From: Rhipicephalus microplus | Taxonomy: Eukaryota; Arthropoda; Arachnida; Ixodida; Ixodidae | Reading direction: 5' to 3' | Length of the DNA: 64,000 nt | Assembly (NCBI RefSeq): GCF_043290135.1 | Contig: NC_134710.1 | Span: 460,761,376-460,825,375 of the forward strand | Program-made: the position numbers and the translations under genes | Shown here: piece by piece, positions 47,504 through 57,916 of the stretch | Layout: every line of letters starts with the position of its first letter | How positions within the stretch are numbered: the stretch's first letter is position 1 | Notes under the pieces: generated by a model | Databases searched by the model: none | What the model was told of the DNA's origin: nothing | What the model saw: only the letters and a program-made list of their open reading frames with translations

Positions 47504-48251
47504 CTATCGAAAGATAGAAAGGTCAGCTTCAGTGCGAATCCGATACACCCTACTTTCGTTTGATTGCCTCGCCTTAATATGGCAATTATCCGTCCAAAAA
47601 AACGCCCAACCCTTCTCTCTCTTGAGGGAAAGAGCTTCCGCGAACAACCTTTTGTTTTCTACGGTGAGATGGTCATTTACATACAGAGGATAATGATGAG
47701 GGCCTGGGAATCTGAGATCATTCGTGTGCAGTTTGGCCTTGCGAGCCTTGCTTAAAAATTCTTGCTTCTTATCGGGAGAACAGAAGCGCGCGATAATGTT
47801 TTTTTAGTCATTTTTAGTGGGGACGTGATGAATGACGTCGATGTCAGAATCAAGAATAGTGAGGTTGATTTTAGTAGCCACAGCTTTTACTATGGCTGTG
47901 CAATCTTCCCCTTGAGAGCACGGAATTCCCTTTAGTTCTACGCTGTTAAGTCTTGAGTATTGTTCCAGTTCTGACACACGGTTGGTTAAAGTTCCATTTG
48001 GTTTCTTTAGAGACTTATTAGAGGCAACTAACGTGGCGTTCTCGGAGCGTAGCTCCTCAACAAGCGCATCGAGACCATACGCCTGACACGAGGCTCTGTA
48101 CTTCAGCCTTTAACTTTGACGTCTCTGGTATTAGTGCCAGAAGTTTAAGTTTGCATTCTTCAATTAGTTTAGAGGCTATTTCTTCCAGTTTATTCTCAGT
48201 CCAGGCCTCAAGCTGTTCAATGCGCTTCGCCAACTCGACATTTGAGGGCAT
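47504..48251 (-). pseudogene. Nested LINE ORF1, broken
   Basis: Starts 'MPSNVELAKRIEQLEAWTEN', a coiled coil; after one frameshift continues 'ELEQYSRLNSVELKGIP', the coiled-coil to RRM-like junction of ORF1 proteins. A TAA interrupts near 47805, then 'IIARFCSPDKKQEFLSKARK' leads to the C-terminal domain and a TAG at 47504-47506. ORF2 begins about 40 bases later, in CR1-like order. RNA-binding protein when intact. Confidence 0.75.
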
Positions 48252-49089
48252 GTTCGTAGGTAATCAAAACAATGAGCAAGATTGTACAGTGCGGTAGTAA
48301 TTGCAGAACTAAATCACTCACAGCAGCAGTCACGGCAACGCACGATGCCCAAAACAACAAGAAGGCCACTGACCTGCGGAAGCGTTGAAAAACTTTTAGA
48401 ATAGATGCCGATACGTAGAGCCGTAACTGCTGCTGCAAAGTGACGCTGGGTGAGACGGGCCTCCGCTTTATGCCGGAACACGAGCAGGTGATCAGCGCAG
48501 TAGATCCACGCAGATGATCCCTTATCCACCAAGGATAGCCGACGCTGATATTCGTGTAGAATGCACGAACACAGATGGCTCAGTCAGGTGGTGAAGCAGG
48601 CGTCGAAAAGCTGAAATGGTCGGTAGCACAGGACCACCGAATCCGTGGCAACCGTCGTCCAACAGCACACTTGATTTCTTCGGAATCGTCCAAAAGCCTG
48701 CGGAAGCGTTGAAAAACCTTTAGAATAGATGCCGATACATAGAGCCGTAACTGCTGCTGCAAAGTGACGCTGGGTGAGACGGGCCTCCGCTTTATGCCGG
48801 AACACGAGCAGGTGATCGGCGCAGTAGATCCACGCAGATGATTCCTTATCTACCAAGGATAGCCGACGCTGATATTCGTGTAGAATGCCCCAACACAGAT
48901 GGCTCAGTCAGGTGGTGAAGCAGGCGTCGAAAAGCTGAAATGGTTGGTAGCACAGGACCACCGAATCCGTGGCAACCGTCGTCCAACAGCACACTTGATT
49001 TCTTCGGAATCGTCCAAAAGCCTGCGGAAGCGTTGAAAAACCTTTAGAATAGATGCCGATACGTAGAGCCGTAACTGCTGCTGCAAAGA
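48252..49089 (-). repeat. 324-bp tandem monomers, LINE 5' region
   Basis: The marker 'ccgtaactgctgctgcaaag' lies at 48421, 48745 and 49069, exactly 324 bp apart each time. Units differ by only a few bases. They sit directly upstream of ORF1 in the LINE's own orientation, like the promoter monomers of rodent L1. The outermost unit is cut at the junction with the transposase exon. Confidence 0.8.
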
Positions 49090-49242
49090 AGTCTCGTTTC
49101 TACGGTTTGCTCTGCTTTTCTGTTGTTGCAGTGTAGCAACTTTCCGCTTCATGTTGTTCAAGCACTCTTCCAATGTAGATTTTCTTTTGTGAAGGGCAGC
49201 TACTACTGCTTGATCAGCATCCCAACTACTTCAAACTGGAGC
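49090..49242 (-). pseudogene. P-type transposase coiled-coil exon
   Basis: After an acceptor (ctttgcag) the frame reads 'LHKRKSTLEECLNNMKRKVA' then 'TLQQQKSRANRRNETS', a basic leucine-heptad segment as follows the THAP domain in P transposases and mediates oligomerisation. The nested LINE joins within or just after this exon. Confidence 0.7.
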
Positions 49243-50337
49243 CTGCAAAGCACAGATTGAGCAGGAAGTGACAAGAGTTTGAAAATTTCACTATTTAACC
49301 CAGACTAGCATGTGAGGGAGAACCATAAGGATTTAAAGAAACAAAAAAAATCAGTGGCACTTCATATTATTCAGCAGAAAAGTGTGAGCGTAACTTTTTG
49401 AGAACACAACAGTGGTTTTAACAAACAGCATAAGCTGACACTGTTGCTCAATGAAGAGGGACAAATGGAGCTGCGCAAAACCCGCAATGCATGCAGCTGA
49501 ACTATTTTTTTGGTGGGGGCGTGTCCTTGATCCGAAATAGGGGCAGGAAAGTCAAGTGTGGTCACGTCTCAATTTGTACTTTGCGTGTGAAGGCAGAAAG
49601 ACATTTTGGGAGACGCAAGTGCCCGGTGTACCACCTCCTAGCTATGCCAATAGTTAGTAATGAGTAAAGACATGAATATATGGCACGTACTCTCGGTTAT
49701 GACGTAGGGTTATCAATGGCGGTGGCTATTTCAAACAAAGTGGGGAGAGTGCCATGGTTCCACTGTTGTAGCTTTTTTTGACAGAGTTGCTACAAGACGG
49801 CAGCTGATTGCGTGTCACAAGTGATAGTGTGATGATCTTGCGCAGTGTGCAGCAGTGTGCTATGCATTACTGTACACAAAACACAGCTTACATGTTCCTC
49901 CAATAAACTTACATTGTGTGCGACTACTCTCGCTTTACAAGAATGAGCATACGAGCAAAAGAAACAAAACAGGGCACCAGTACTTGGAGCGCATCCGCAC
50001 TATTAAATGCACCAATATATCAATTTGTTATGAGCGTGCACGTAATTTTCTGTAGGCGGCGATGTGTCAAACTCAAGTGTATAATGCATAGTGTGCGAGA
50101 ACAGTAGCACTGAACACTTACCGGTGACATCAGCTATGCTCTCAGCAGACAGAAATCCTCCACAAGCAGCAAAAAAGTTCTGCTGAGCTGTAAATGACGG
50201 ATAATCTTATTAGTAGTACTGAAGACCAGTACAGTCACCAAAGCTCTAAATTAGCACAGTTGCAGCACAGGCAATGAGGGATGGCCAGTGACTAAAATTA
50301 AAAAATGTATAAGATATTGAATAGAAATTTCACTCAC
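49243..50337. other. Intron-like DNA
   Basis: No long frame. A possible small exon (minus, ending at a GTAAGT donor at 50116-50121) lies near 50122-50180. Confidence 0.35.
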
Positions 50338-51287
50338 ACTCAACAGGCATCGTCAAAGCTTGAAATGGCTGGCAGCTCGATTCATGGGTGGTTTCCACAC
50401 CTGCGCACATATGATAGTTGGAACCAACAAAACCATCTGGCAGACACATGCCTATACAAATCATGAAAAGTAGCACTCACCTGCTGAACAAGCTGGCAGT
50501 GCGTCACTCTAGGAACTTGAAGGTGCATCTACAACATGAGATCAACAATAAATTATGTGAAATTTCAAAGCAACATGTCACTGTCATTACCTTCTGAAAA
50601 ATCCGATGGTGCTGAATCAGTGGCAGTGTGACGTAAAAAGATAAAGACAAATTGAAGAAGACCATCAGCTCTGTTACATCGCATTTTGGCAAACAAGCAT
50701 CAACACTACTTGAAGCATTTACAATACGCACAGGTGCCTTACAATTTTCAGTAATGAGAATGCATGCCAAAACCCAAGCGACAATGCTTTCAATGCTTGC
50801 AATGTGCTGAACACCATACCGCGGAGCAAATTGTTGTGGATCTGCAGCACACCCCTACAGACATGATTGTAAAATATATAAACGAATGGATACAAGTTAC
50901 AAGCCGTTACAATGCTTCGACTGCATGCAGCATGTGTGTTAGCTACGTTACCTTGTGAATAACCTAACCCTGCTTGAGTGGCATCACACTGTTGGCTCCA
51001 TAGCCTGCAAATTATAAAACATCAATGAAGGCATAAAGCACGTTTGTAATTACGATAAGTAATAAATGCAATAAGAACTCACCATTAACAGCAGCTGGTG
51101 TCAGAAGCACATTCGTAGCTGATGGGCAGTGTGTCTCTTTGGCTTGTGCATAATCCAAACATGTATTATTCATAACGAAGAGGGAAAAGGCGTGAGATGT
51201 GTTTAACCGTCAACTCACCATCAACAAGAGCAGCTGCTGTTAGTAGTAGATTAAGGCCACAAGATGAGCGGGCTGAATCATTGCATT
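50338..51287 (-). other. Array of very short putative exons
   Basis: On the minus strand, short blocks each end in a GTGAGT or GTAATG donor: 50338-50400 (63 nt, acceptor gcgcag), 50481-50508 (28 nt, acceptor tcctag), 50591 to about 50635, 51083 to about 51120, and 51219-51287 (69 nt, acceptor ttcattcttcag). Several share 'cactgcca' and two share 'ctg..agcagctgct'. They lie between the THAP and coiled-coil exons, so they may encode an alternatively spliced linker. Exon status is inferred from splice-like words alone. Confidence 0.4.
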
Positions 51288-51477
51288 CTGAAGAATGAAA
51301 AAAAATGCATTAATTATACCAAAGAAAAGCCAGTAGCTATACAAAAACAGTGCACAACGCCTATATGCAAGACGACATGTTTCAGGTTAGTGAAAGGCTG
51401 AGAAGTAATTATGGGTGATTCAGAAAACAATGAAGACGGACTAAACATTCTCCAGTTTTCTAACGCGATTGGCTTAC

Positions 51478-51591
51478 CTGACGTTTGCAAATGCTCTTGA
51501 CTGAAGATCGTAGGCGCCGCGTCTCTCTTCAACTTTTTAGTACCAAACTTGCGCAGCAGTATCGGCTCGAATCGGTCCGCAGTGAAGTGGT
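51478..51591 (-). pseudogene. THAP domain, second exon
   Basis: Between cctaag (acceptor) and GTAAGC (donor, 51472-51477) the frame reads 'HFTADRFEPILLRKFGTKKL' then 'KRDAAPTIF'. This is the second half of a THAP domain: the zinc-binding His of the C2CH module followed by the AVPTIF-type end (here AAPTIF). Joined to the first exon by the visible sites the phase is off by one, so a splice site has shifted or a base is lost. Confidence 0.75.
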
Positions 51592-52366
51592 CTTAGGTAA
51601 GGAAATATTCGCGGCTACTGTTACACAATGAAACAGCACGCTCTAAAAGAAACTAAAATAACCTTTAGTGTCAACACATACACGACTACGCACTGTTTGC
51701 CACATTTTCTTCCCACCAGACTAGCACACGGTGCGTACAGTATGTACAAATACGCACCATTTAGCTTTGCGTGTCCTCATTTCAACCACAAAGCTTCTGA
51801 ATACTGAGCGCGCTGGAGCACATGCTTAAACGAAATGATGCGACACTCAGGTCGCTGCGCACGCCTTTATACATAAAGTCCTTACACACATACACGCGGG
51901 AGTCATTTAACTATACGTCGGCCAATAAACAAAGTTTAGTTTAGCACTTGAATGTATCCATTACATTTACTTTGTTACATAGTCGACGATTATTTCTGGA
52001 TCAAACGAGTAATAATAATGATATCTGGCGTGTAACGTTCCAAAACCACAATTTGATTATGAGGGACGCTCTTTTGGAGGGCTACGGAAATTTCGACCAC
52101 CTGGTATTCAATAAAGTGCATATAATGCTAAGTACACAGGCCCCAACATTTCCGCCTCAATCGAAAATGCAGCCGCCGCGGTCGGCATGAATCGAGCCAG
52201 AGACGGAACGTTTACACGGCACTAAACGCGGCACGCGTTTGAACTGGCATGCACGTTTACCATCGACGCAGTTACTCTCTTTGTGTGATGCTCAAGCTTG
52301 ACAGTACCGCAACACTGTAAACACGAATACAAGTGAAAGGATAGAGTTTAGCTCGCCGGTACTCAC

Positions 52367-52524
52367 CTCACAAAGCCGCGACGATACAGGGTCCAAGTCA
52401 GTCCTTCCGATACGTGGAGCCACACTTCTTGCCGAGCGGCATTGTCTTTTCCTCGCGGAAGCGAAAATAGCTTCTTTCCTCTGCTGTACCTGCTTTTGCA
52501 ACCGCTGGCACAGCAGGTCGGCAT
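52367..52524 (-). pseudogene. THAP domain, first exon
   Basis: ATG at 52524 starts 'MPTCCASGCKSRYSRGKKLF', with the C-x-C zinc ligands of the THAP DNA-binding module. The conserved Trp follows ('EVWL'). A one-base deletion just after it moves the rest, 'RIGRTDLDPVSSRLCE', to another frame; that part carries the third zinc Cys. A GTGAGT donor at 52361-52366 ends the exon. The N-terminal position and downstream transposase exons show a P-type/THAP9 gene. Confidence 0.8.
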
Positions 52525-53064
52525 CCCGAAACGTGCAGGATTACAGTGCACACACTCACGCGCAGTCGAACTCCGGCTACACAACAATACCAAGCGCGCA
52601 CGCCTAGTCACAAACAAACACCGCGAAAGTGGACAAACAAAATGGCGTTTGCGATACCTTCACAAATGCTAGTGCGTCATGCTGCAGATTCTTAGCACCG
52701 CCGAGTTTATTACACGGACAGCAGGGGCGCTGCCATCAAGAGCGTCACCGCTGAGCGCGTCTGCATGCAAACGGTGGGCTATCGCGTTGAGTATTGCGTG
52801 CTTGCGGTGATGGCTTTTGCCACTGCATGCCACTTGCTTATATACACGTCACATCGTTGTATTTAACGTTACTTTTTATATTATTTTTCTTTCTCAATCA
52901 CTCTTTTGGTGCATCGCCTAGAACCGCAGTGCCCAGATGCGCTTTAACGGAAACATGAGCACAAGCTCATCTTTGCGGCCAGCAGCCATACAGCCCCTCA
53001 ACTAGCGTCGTTTACTATCTGCAATGCACGCGAGGGGAGAGGAGTCTGCACATTGACACGAATG

Positions 53065-53122
53065 GCGCTACTTTAGTTTATGTTTCAGGGACTTTAGCCG
53101 CTCGTTCGCTTGCATGTGAAAC
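53065..53122 (+). repeat. Candidate right terminal inverted repeat
   Basis: 'tggcgctactttagtttat' and 'tttcagggacttta' here are the inverted counterpart of 38550-38583. It lies about 540 bp upstream of the THAP ATG, a reasonable 5' flank. Outside it, 'gcatgtgaaac' resembles 'gcatgtgaaat' outside the left copy. Confidence 0.5.
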
Positions 53123-53190
53123 AGGCTTCAGTCAGCGAAGGTATCTAGTCAAGAGCAGCACAGCACGTGCCCGCGAACTCAGTACAGAAA

Positions 53191-53265
53191 AAGAGAAACA
53201 GAGAGAGAGAGACAGAGAGAGAGAGACAGAGAGAGAGAGACAGAGAGAGAGACAGAGAGAGAGAG
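53191..53265. repeat. (GA)n/(GAGACA)n microsatellite
   Basis: GA repeat with regular C interruptions. Confidence 0.95.
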
Positions 53266-54224
53266 CAAACTTTTGAAATAATTGGTTTGGGAAGCTGGCC
53301 GAGGCAGGCGAGAGACCACGTGATCGCGCTCACAGCAGCTCCACCCCGAGCCCGCACACAACGGTTCGCGCCGAACCAACTGAAACCGGCGTACGCTTTG
53401 TTCTGGCGTGGAGGAAGGCCCCGAGTGACGCCGGCGCCTCTTGGCGGTTCGAGGCCACTACAGTGCACTATCCGACTGGATCCTGCACCCAGCAACTCAC
53501 GCACGCAGTAAGTCCGCCAACATGGCTAATAAGACAGATTCTTCTTTGCTTTTTGTTTTTAAACTGCTCGCGAAGAAAACGAACAAGCTCCCGTCTGCAA
53601 GCATTGCTCCGTAACTTGGGTGGAGGCTTATTTTGTTGGGACATGCAAGAGAGCGGCAGCAGCTTCGCGAATAGACTCTGAAGCAGTTGGAGTGAACAAC
53701 TTTTCCCGCCGTATTCTGTGCAGTCACACAGCTATTCGCTTAGCGTCATTTTTACCTCTGAGAATAGCAAAAAGGGCTTTGCCCGTTTCCCGCCGGTTGT
53801 TGCCTCCAAATGCGCCGCACAACAAGCGTGCGATTCAGTGTGCAATCGACACTTGATGTCTCAAAGTTCCTGAATGCTTTTCTGAGGTCTAAAGGAATCG
53901 CCCGCCAACGCGCCCAACTCCGGCGGCCGGGAGAGACTAGCTTACCGAGCAAGTGGGGCTCTTTGTGTGGCGAAGTCCACCGACTGCGCCTGGCGGCGAA
54001 GAGAAAAAGATCGCAGGACTTTCCCCGTTCCAGTGACTTAAAGGCACACATGCCGGGTCGGACGTTTGGAAACTCAGTTGTGGGCCTATTTCCAACGACA
54101 CGGGAAAGGTTGGAGTGTCAAGGACGCGAGATCGGCCATGCGCGCCCGGCGGTACAGGGGATGTGCGCTGGTCCAGCGGACGTCCCTCTAAGAGGGAATG
54201 ATGATGATGAGGGGGTGGGGGAAG
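53266..54224. other. CG-rich unassigned stretch
   Basis: Richer in CG than its surroundings and open in several frames (53810-54262 on +, 53145-53504 on -), but no domain is recognised. Could be a promoter or first exon of a host gene or an unknown element; I cannot support either. Confidence 0.35.
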
Positions 54225-54400
54225 CGCTCGTCAATCTGTCCGTCTGTATGTTCTTGCTTTAGTCAGTCCGGGATTCCGTGCTTCTGTCCATCCGTCCGTA
54301 CTTTCGTCCCTGTGTCCGTCCATCCCTGCGGCTGTACGTGCATACATCTGTACATCGTTGAGTCTATAGTCTGCCTGTCTGTCCTTCGTCCGTCCGCCCA
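54225..54400. repeat. Degenerate (GTCC/GTCTGTCC)n repeat
   Basis: Repeated 'ccgtccgt', 'ctgtccgtc' and 'catccgtcc' words over about 170 bases. Confidence 0.7.
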
Positions 54401-54419
54401 CGAAACACAAGAAAAGATA

Positions 54420-54720
54420 AAAAAACTTTTAGTAAATGTCCAAAAAGGATAGTCGAAAAGTATATAAGAAGTCTTTTTGAGAAGTTATTTAAACTCAAGC
54501 TGCTCGAAAACCTCCTGTAGCTGGGCTAATGCCACGTTATTATACGGCTAGAAAACTTCTAGCAAGAGTTCTAAAAAACGTCTTGCTGGATTTTTTAAAG
54601 AACATTTGTAAACGTTTACTATACTTACATTATTAGAAGCCTAGTAAACGTCTTGCCAAGATTCTAAAAAGACTTTTGCTAGATCTTTTAACACTTTTCT
54701 TATACACTTATTTTTCATGC
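54420..54720. repeat. Degenerate tandem repeat
   Basis: Variants of 'aacgtcttgc.agattctaaaaa' and 'aaacttttagtaaa' recur irregularly about every 40-60 bases. Non-coding. Confidence 0.5.
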
Positions 54721-55307
54721 AAATCAACTTGTTGAGCATTTTCCTTGGTTAATTTGTTGCATAATGTCAGCGTTTTAGAATCGGTGCAATTAGCTGTTCA
54801 CTGTTGAGAGTGACAAGTAGAGACAGCAGCATAATTTGGCATCAAATTATTGCTTGCACTGTTCTAATCAGCAAAATTGGTGCCATATTTATTGAAAGAA
54901 TTAATTAGTGACTTCCATCTATCAATACGAAAATCTGTTTTGCTTGGAGACAAGACGAGCTTTTAAATGTCAACTCATTATTGTTTCTGGTGTTGTCTAA
55001 AATGCATCATACTGCACATCCAAAAGCAAATGCAAAATTTCAACAAATCTTGTTGCATACTTGTAACCTTTATTATACATAACAATGACTGCACACTTTG
55101 TCTCAAAACTTCCATGCTTTATAATAACTATAATTATACGAAGCAGTTGAGGGGCTGGCCAGATACTTGGTCCAGGAACCTGAGCACATACAAAAGGCAG
55201 CAATCGTTCTTTTCGAGCAGACTTCTATCATTGCAACGAAATTTAGCAGGCTAGCTTAGCAAACACATTGGCCCAGTAGCAAATATATGAAGGTAGAAAA
55301 AAATTTC
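54721..55307. other. No gene seen
   Basis: AT-rich, no recognised signal; leads into the PLE palindrome. Confidence 0.4.
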
Positions 55308-55595
55308 CTCATTTATAAGGATATAGCGCGCCACGACAAGGACACAAAAAGAGAGATTCACATACACACTGTGCTAACTTGCAACTATTGTTTTATTTAC
55401 GATAGCACATGCTATTTATACAGTAACAGTGGACCGATACAATCTGGAACATATTATGTTAAGATACAGCGCGCCTCATGCACGCGTCATCATCGATCGC
55501 AACAATCTGAACTTGCCAACGTCAAAGTGAAGATTCCAGATACTTCTTTCCTTTAGCTGACAAAGCTATCGAAGCCATACTCACTTATTTATCTT

Positions 55596-56162
55596 TCATT
55601 TTATCAATTTCAAAAACTTCGCTTCAATGATTTCACATGTAGTTCTGTCACGGGCCCTAAAGAGAATACGGGTGTTTTGAAACATAGGGACACAGCCACA
55701 CCTCTGACAGTGAAGGGCCAAATGACCAGATATAGCTTTTTCTAAGTTGTATTTGTATTCCCTAAGTCTTTTGTTCACACACCTTCCAGATTGGCCAATG
55801 TACACACAATCACAAGTCAAAGGAGTGCCATAGACAACACCCCGACAACATTTCACAAATTTTTCCCGGTGCTTGCTCTTACACTACCGTTTCCCACAGC
55901 AGTCTGCATTAACCTTTTTGCACATTTCTTGCAAACGTTCGGCAGCAGAAAAAACTACATCTGCACCAGCCTTTCTCGCTATCCTTCGCAAGCTATGCGA
56001 AATGGCATGCATGTAGGGCACTACAGCAACTTTGGCTGCCTTAGTGACGGCTGCCTGGTCTCTGACGTTTGCCCTTCCTCTCCTGCTGATATTTTCCACG
56101 ACGGCAGTTAACAGGCGCATGGAAAAACCAGAATCAAATAAACATTTAGCTTGAGCCCACAA
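55596..56162 (-). pseudogene. PLE GIY-YIG endonuclease, left arm
   Basis: Minus-strand frame from the palindrome centre: 'RDQAAVTKAAKVAVVPYMHA' (connector), then a break near 55880 and 'GVVYGTPLTCDCVYIGQSGR' with the GIY (VVY) and YIG motifs and the catalytic Arg, then 'LHCQRCGCVPMFQNTRIL' and the terminal 'EIIEAKFL' with the metal-binding Glu. One stop or frameshift lies between connector and endonuclease. Without RT it cannot move by itself. Confidence 0.8.
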
Positions 56163-56227
56163 GTGGTGATAAATTCCTGTTTTCTAAATTCACAGGTGAA
56201 GTCGTGCCACCACAACCTTGATGCAAG

Positions 56228-56795
56228 CTTGTGGGCTCAAGCTAAACGTTTATTTGATTCTGGTTATCCGATGCACCAGTTAACCGCCGTCGCGGAAAAC
56301 ATCAGCAGGAGACGAAGGGCAAACATCAGAGACCAGGCAGCCGTTACTAAGGCAGCCAAAGTTGCTGTAGTGCCCTACATGCATGCCATTTCGCATAGCT
56401 TGCGAAGGATGGCGAGAAAGGCTGGTGCGAATGTATTTTTTTCTGATACCAAACGGTTGCAAGGAATGTGCAAAAATGTTAATGCAGATTGCTGTGGGAA
56501 ACGGGAGTGTAAGATCAAGCACCGGGAAAAATTTGTGAAATGTTGTCGGGTTGTTGTCTATGGCACTCCTTTGACTTGTGATTGCGTGTACATTGGCCAA
56601 TCTGGAAGGTGTGTGAATGAAAGACTTGGGGAATACAAATACAACGTAGAAAAAGCTATATGTGGTCATTTGGCCCTTCACTGTCAGAGGTGTGGCTGTG
56701 TCCCCGTGTTTCAAAACACCCGTATTTTGTTTAGAGCCCGTGACATAACTACAAGTGAAATCATTGAATCGAAGTTTTTGAAAGTGACAAAATGA
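56228..56795 (+). pseudogene. PLE GIY-YIG endonuclease, right arm, open frame
   Basis: Continuous frame to the TGA at 56793-56795, about 189 codons from the arm start. It holds the connector 'AAKVAVVPYMHAISHSLRRM', the Cys-rich segment 'NADCCGKREC', the endonuclease core 'VVVYGTPLTCDCVYIGQSGR', 'HLALHCQRCGCV' and 'TSEIIESKFLKV'. All GIY-YIG landmarks (Tyr, YIG, Arg, His, Glu) are kept. It is 5'-truncated and has no ATG tied to a promoter, so I treat it as a fragment, but the domain could be enzymatically intact. Confidence 0.8.
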
Positions 56796-57084
56796 AAGAT
56801 AAATGTGTGAGTATGGCTTCGATAGCTTTGTCAGCTAAAGGAAAGAAGTATGTGGAATCTTCACTTTCACGTTGGAGAGTTCAGATTGTCGCGATCGATG
56901 ATGACGCGTGCATGAGGTGTGCTGTATCTTAACATGATATGTTCCAGATTGTATCGATCCACTGTTACTGTATAAATAGCATGTGTCATCGCAAATAAAA
57001 CAATAGTTGCAAGCTAGCCCTGTGTGTGTGCGCGCCCCCCTTTTTGTGTCCTTGATGGGGTGCGCTACACCCTTATAAATGATG

Positions 57085-57379
57085 AACCCTAACCAACTAG
57101 CCCGGCAACGTGTCTTATTAGAAAATTTGTTACAGCCAAAAAGCAGCGGTCGAACAATAGAATTTTTCTCATACAGTGCGCTTATATTTAGGCATATTAG
57201 AACCATGAGTAGTCGAAATAATAGATTTCACCACAAATCTAAGTTTAACAATCAAATTAGGGTTTTGGCAACACCCCAAATTCAAATACTATCCCAAAAT
57301 ACTCGCACAAAATACACAGTGAAGTAAAAAATCCTACAGCATTCCAGAATGTTTTCTGTCAGTCATCATTAACAATGTT
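57085..57379. other. No gene seen
   Basis: AT-rich spacer between the PLE palindrome and the LINE 5' end. Confidence 0.4.
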
Positions 57380-57916
57380 AAACATGGTCCCCGCAGGGGC
57401 GCCTGCGCAAGAAGGCGTTTGGTGTGTAGCGACACCACGGACCCGAGATAACGGGGGAGTTTCTACTCCCTCCCACGCCTAGCCATGCGTGGCTTTGCCG
57501 TGCCCGGGAAAAAGGGGATTCTGGGGGTTGAGCTGACGCTGGGTGATTGGACCTTTAAGGCCCCCCGGCGCAGGCAACACACCTCTTTGGCCCCGGCCTC
57601 ACGTAGACGGCACCCCTGGGCTGACCCACCCAGGGAAAATCGGCAGTCGCCTTTTCCTATTTCTCTCTCCCTACATCTTCGTCTTTCTTACTTTTTTAGC
57701 TTTCCTGTCTACTTCTCTCTTCTGTTTACTTCCAATTTTCCTGAAGGCAAGGGTTAACCCTGTGCAAATAGCCTACCTTGGTCTAGGTGCATTGGGTTAT
57801 GGCAGTGTTGTACGGCTGACGTCTGCAAGCTTTCAGCACCTGCAAACTTGTAGCGTCCCCTTGTTGGGCTCCGTGGTGGGTGGCCGCAAACGCTGCTGAA
57901 CAAAAATAAGACCGGC

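Larger units (their letters stand above)
44368..49089 (-). mobile_element. CR1-like LINE nested in the P-type transposon
   Basis: On the minus strand: 5' region of 324-bp tandem monomers, ORF1, ORF2 and a short 3' tail of (TATGCCC)-like repeats. It separates the coiled-coil exon (49090-49242) from the next transposase exon (44161-44355). Near full length but broken by frameshifts and stops. Target duplication could not be seen. Confidence 0.75.
38506..53122 (-). mobile_element. P-element/THAP9-like transposon with nested LINE
   Basis: On the minus strand: a THAP DNA-binding exon (52524), short linker exons, a coiled-coil exon (49242), and P-type transposase exons ending at 41951, all in the order found in P elements and THAP9. 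About 14.6 kb if the inverted motifs at 38506-38583 and 53065-53122 are its ends; about 9.9 kb without the LINE at 44368-49089. Frameshifts and stops in most exons show it is dead. The ends are the weakest part of this call, because the shared motif is short. Confidence 0.6.
55308..57084. mobile_element. Head-to-head pair of PLE 3' ends (palindrome)
   Basis: Left arm 55308-56162 and right arm 56226-57084 are reverse complementary from end to end with scattered substitutions, around a loop of about 65 bases (56163-56227). Each arm carries the end of a Penelope-like protein followed by its 3' flank. Both are truncated at the same place upstream of the endonuclease domain, and neither has RT. 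Partial and inverted copies are a known habit of PLEs. Confidence 0.8.

Noticed and set aside
53145..53504. Frames with Ser-Leu or Arg-Glu runs over the GA repeat
   Set aside because: Explained by the microsatellite.
55308..57084. Palindrome as a sequencing foldback artefact
   Set aside because: The arms differ by many substitutions and an artefact would give near-identical arms.
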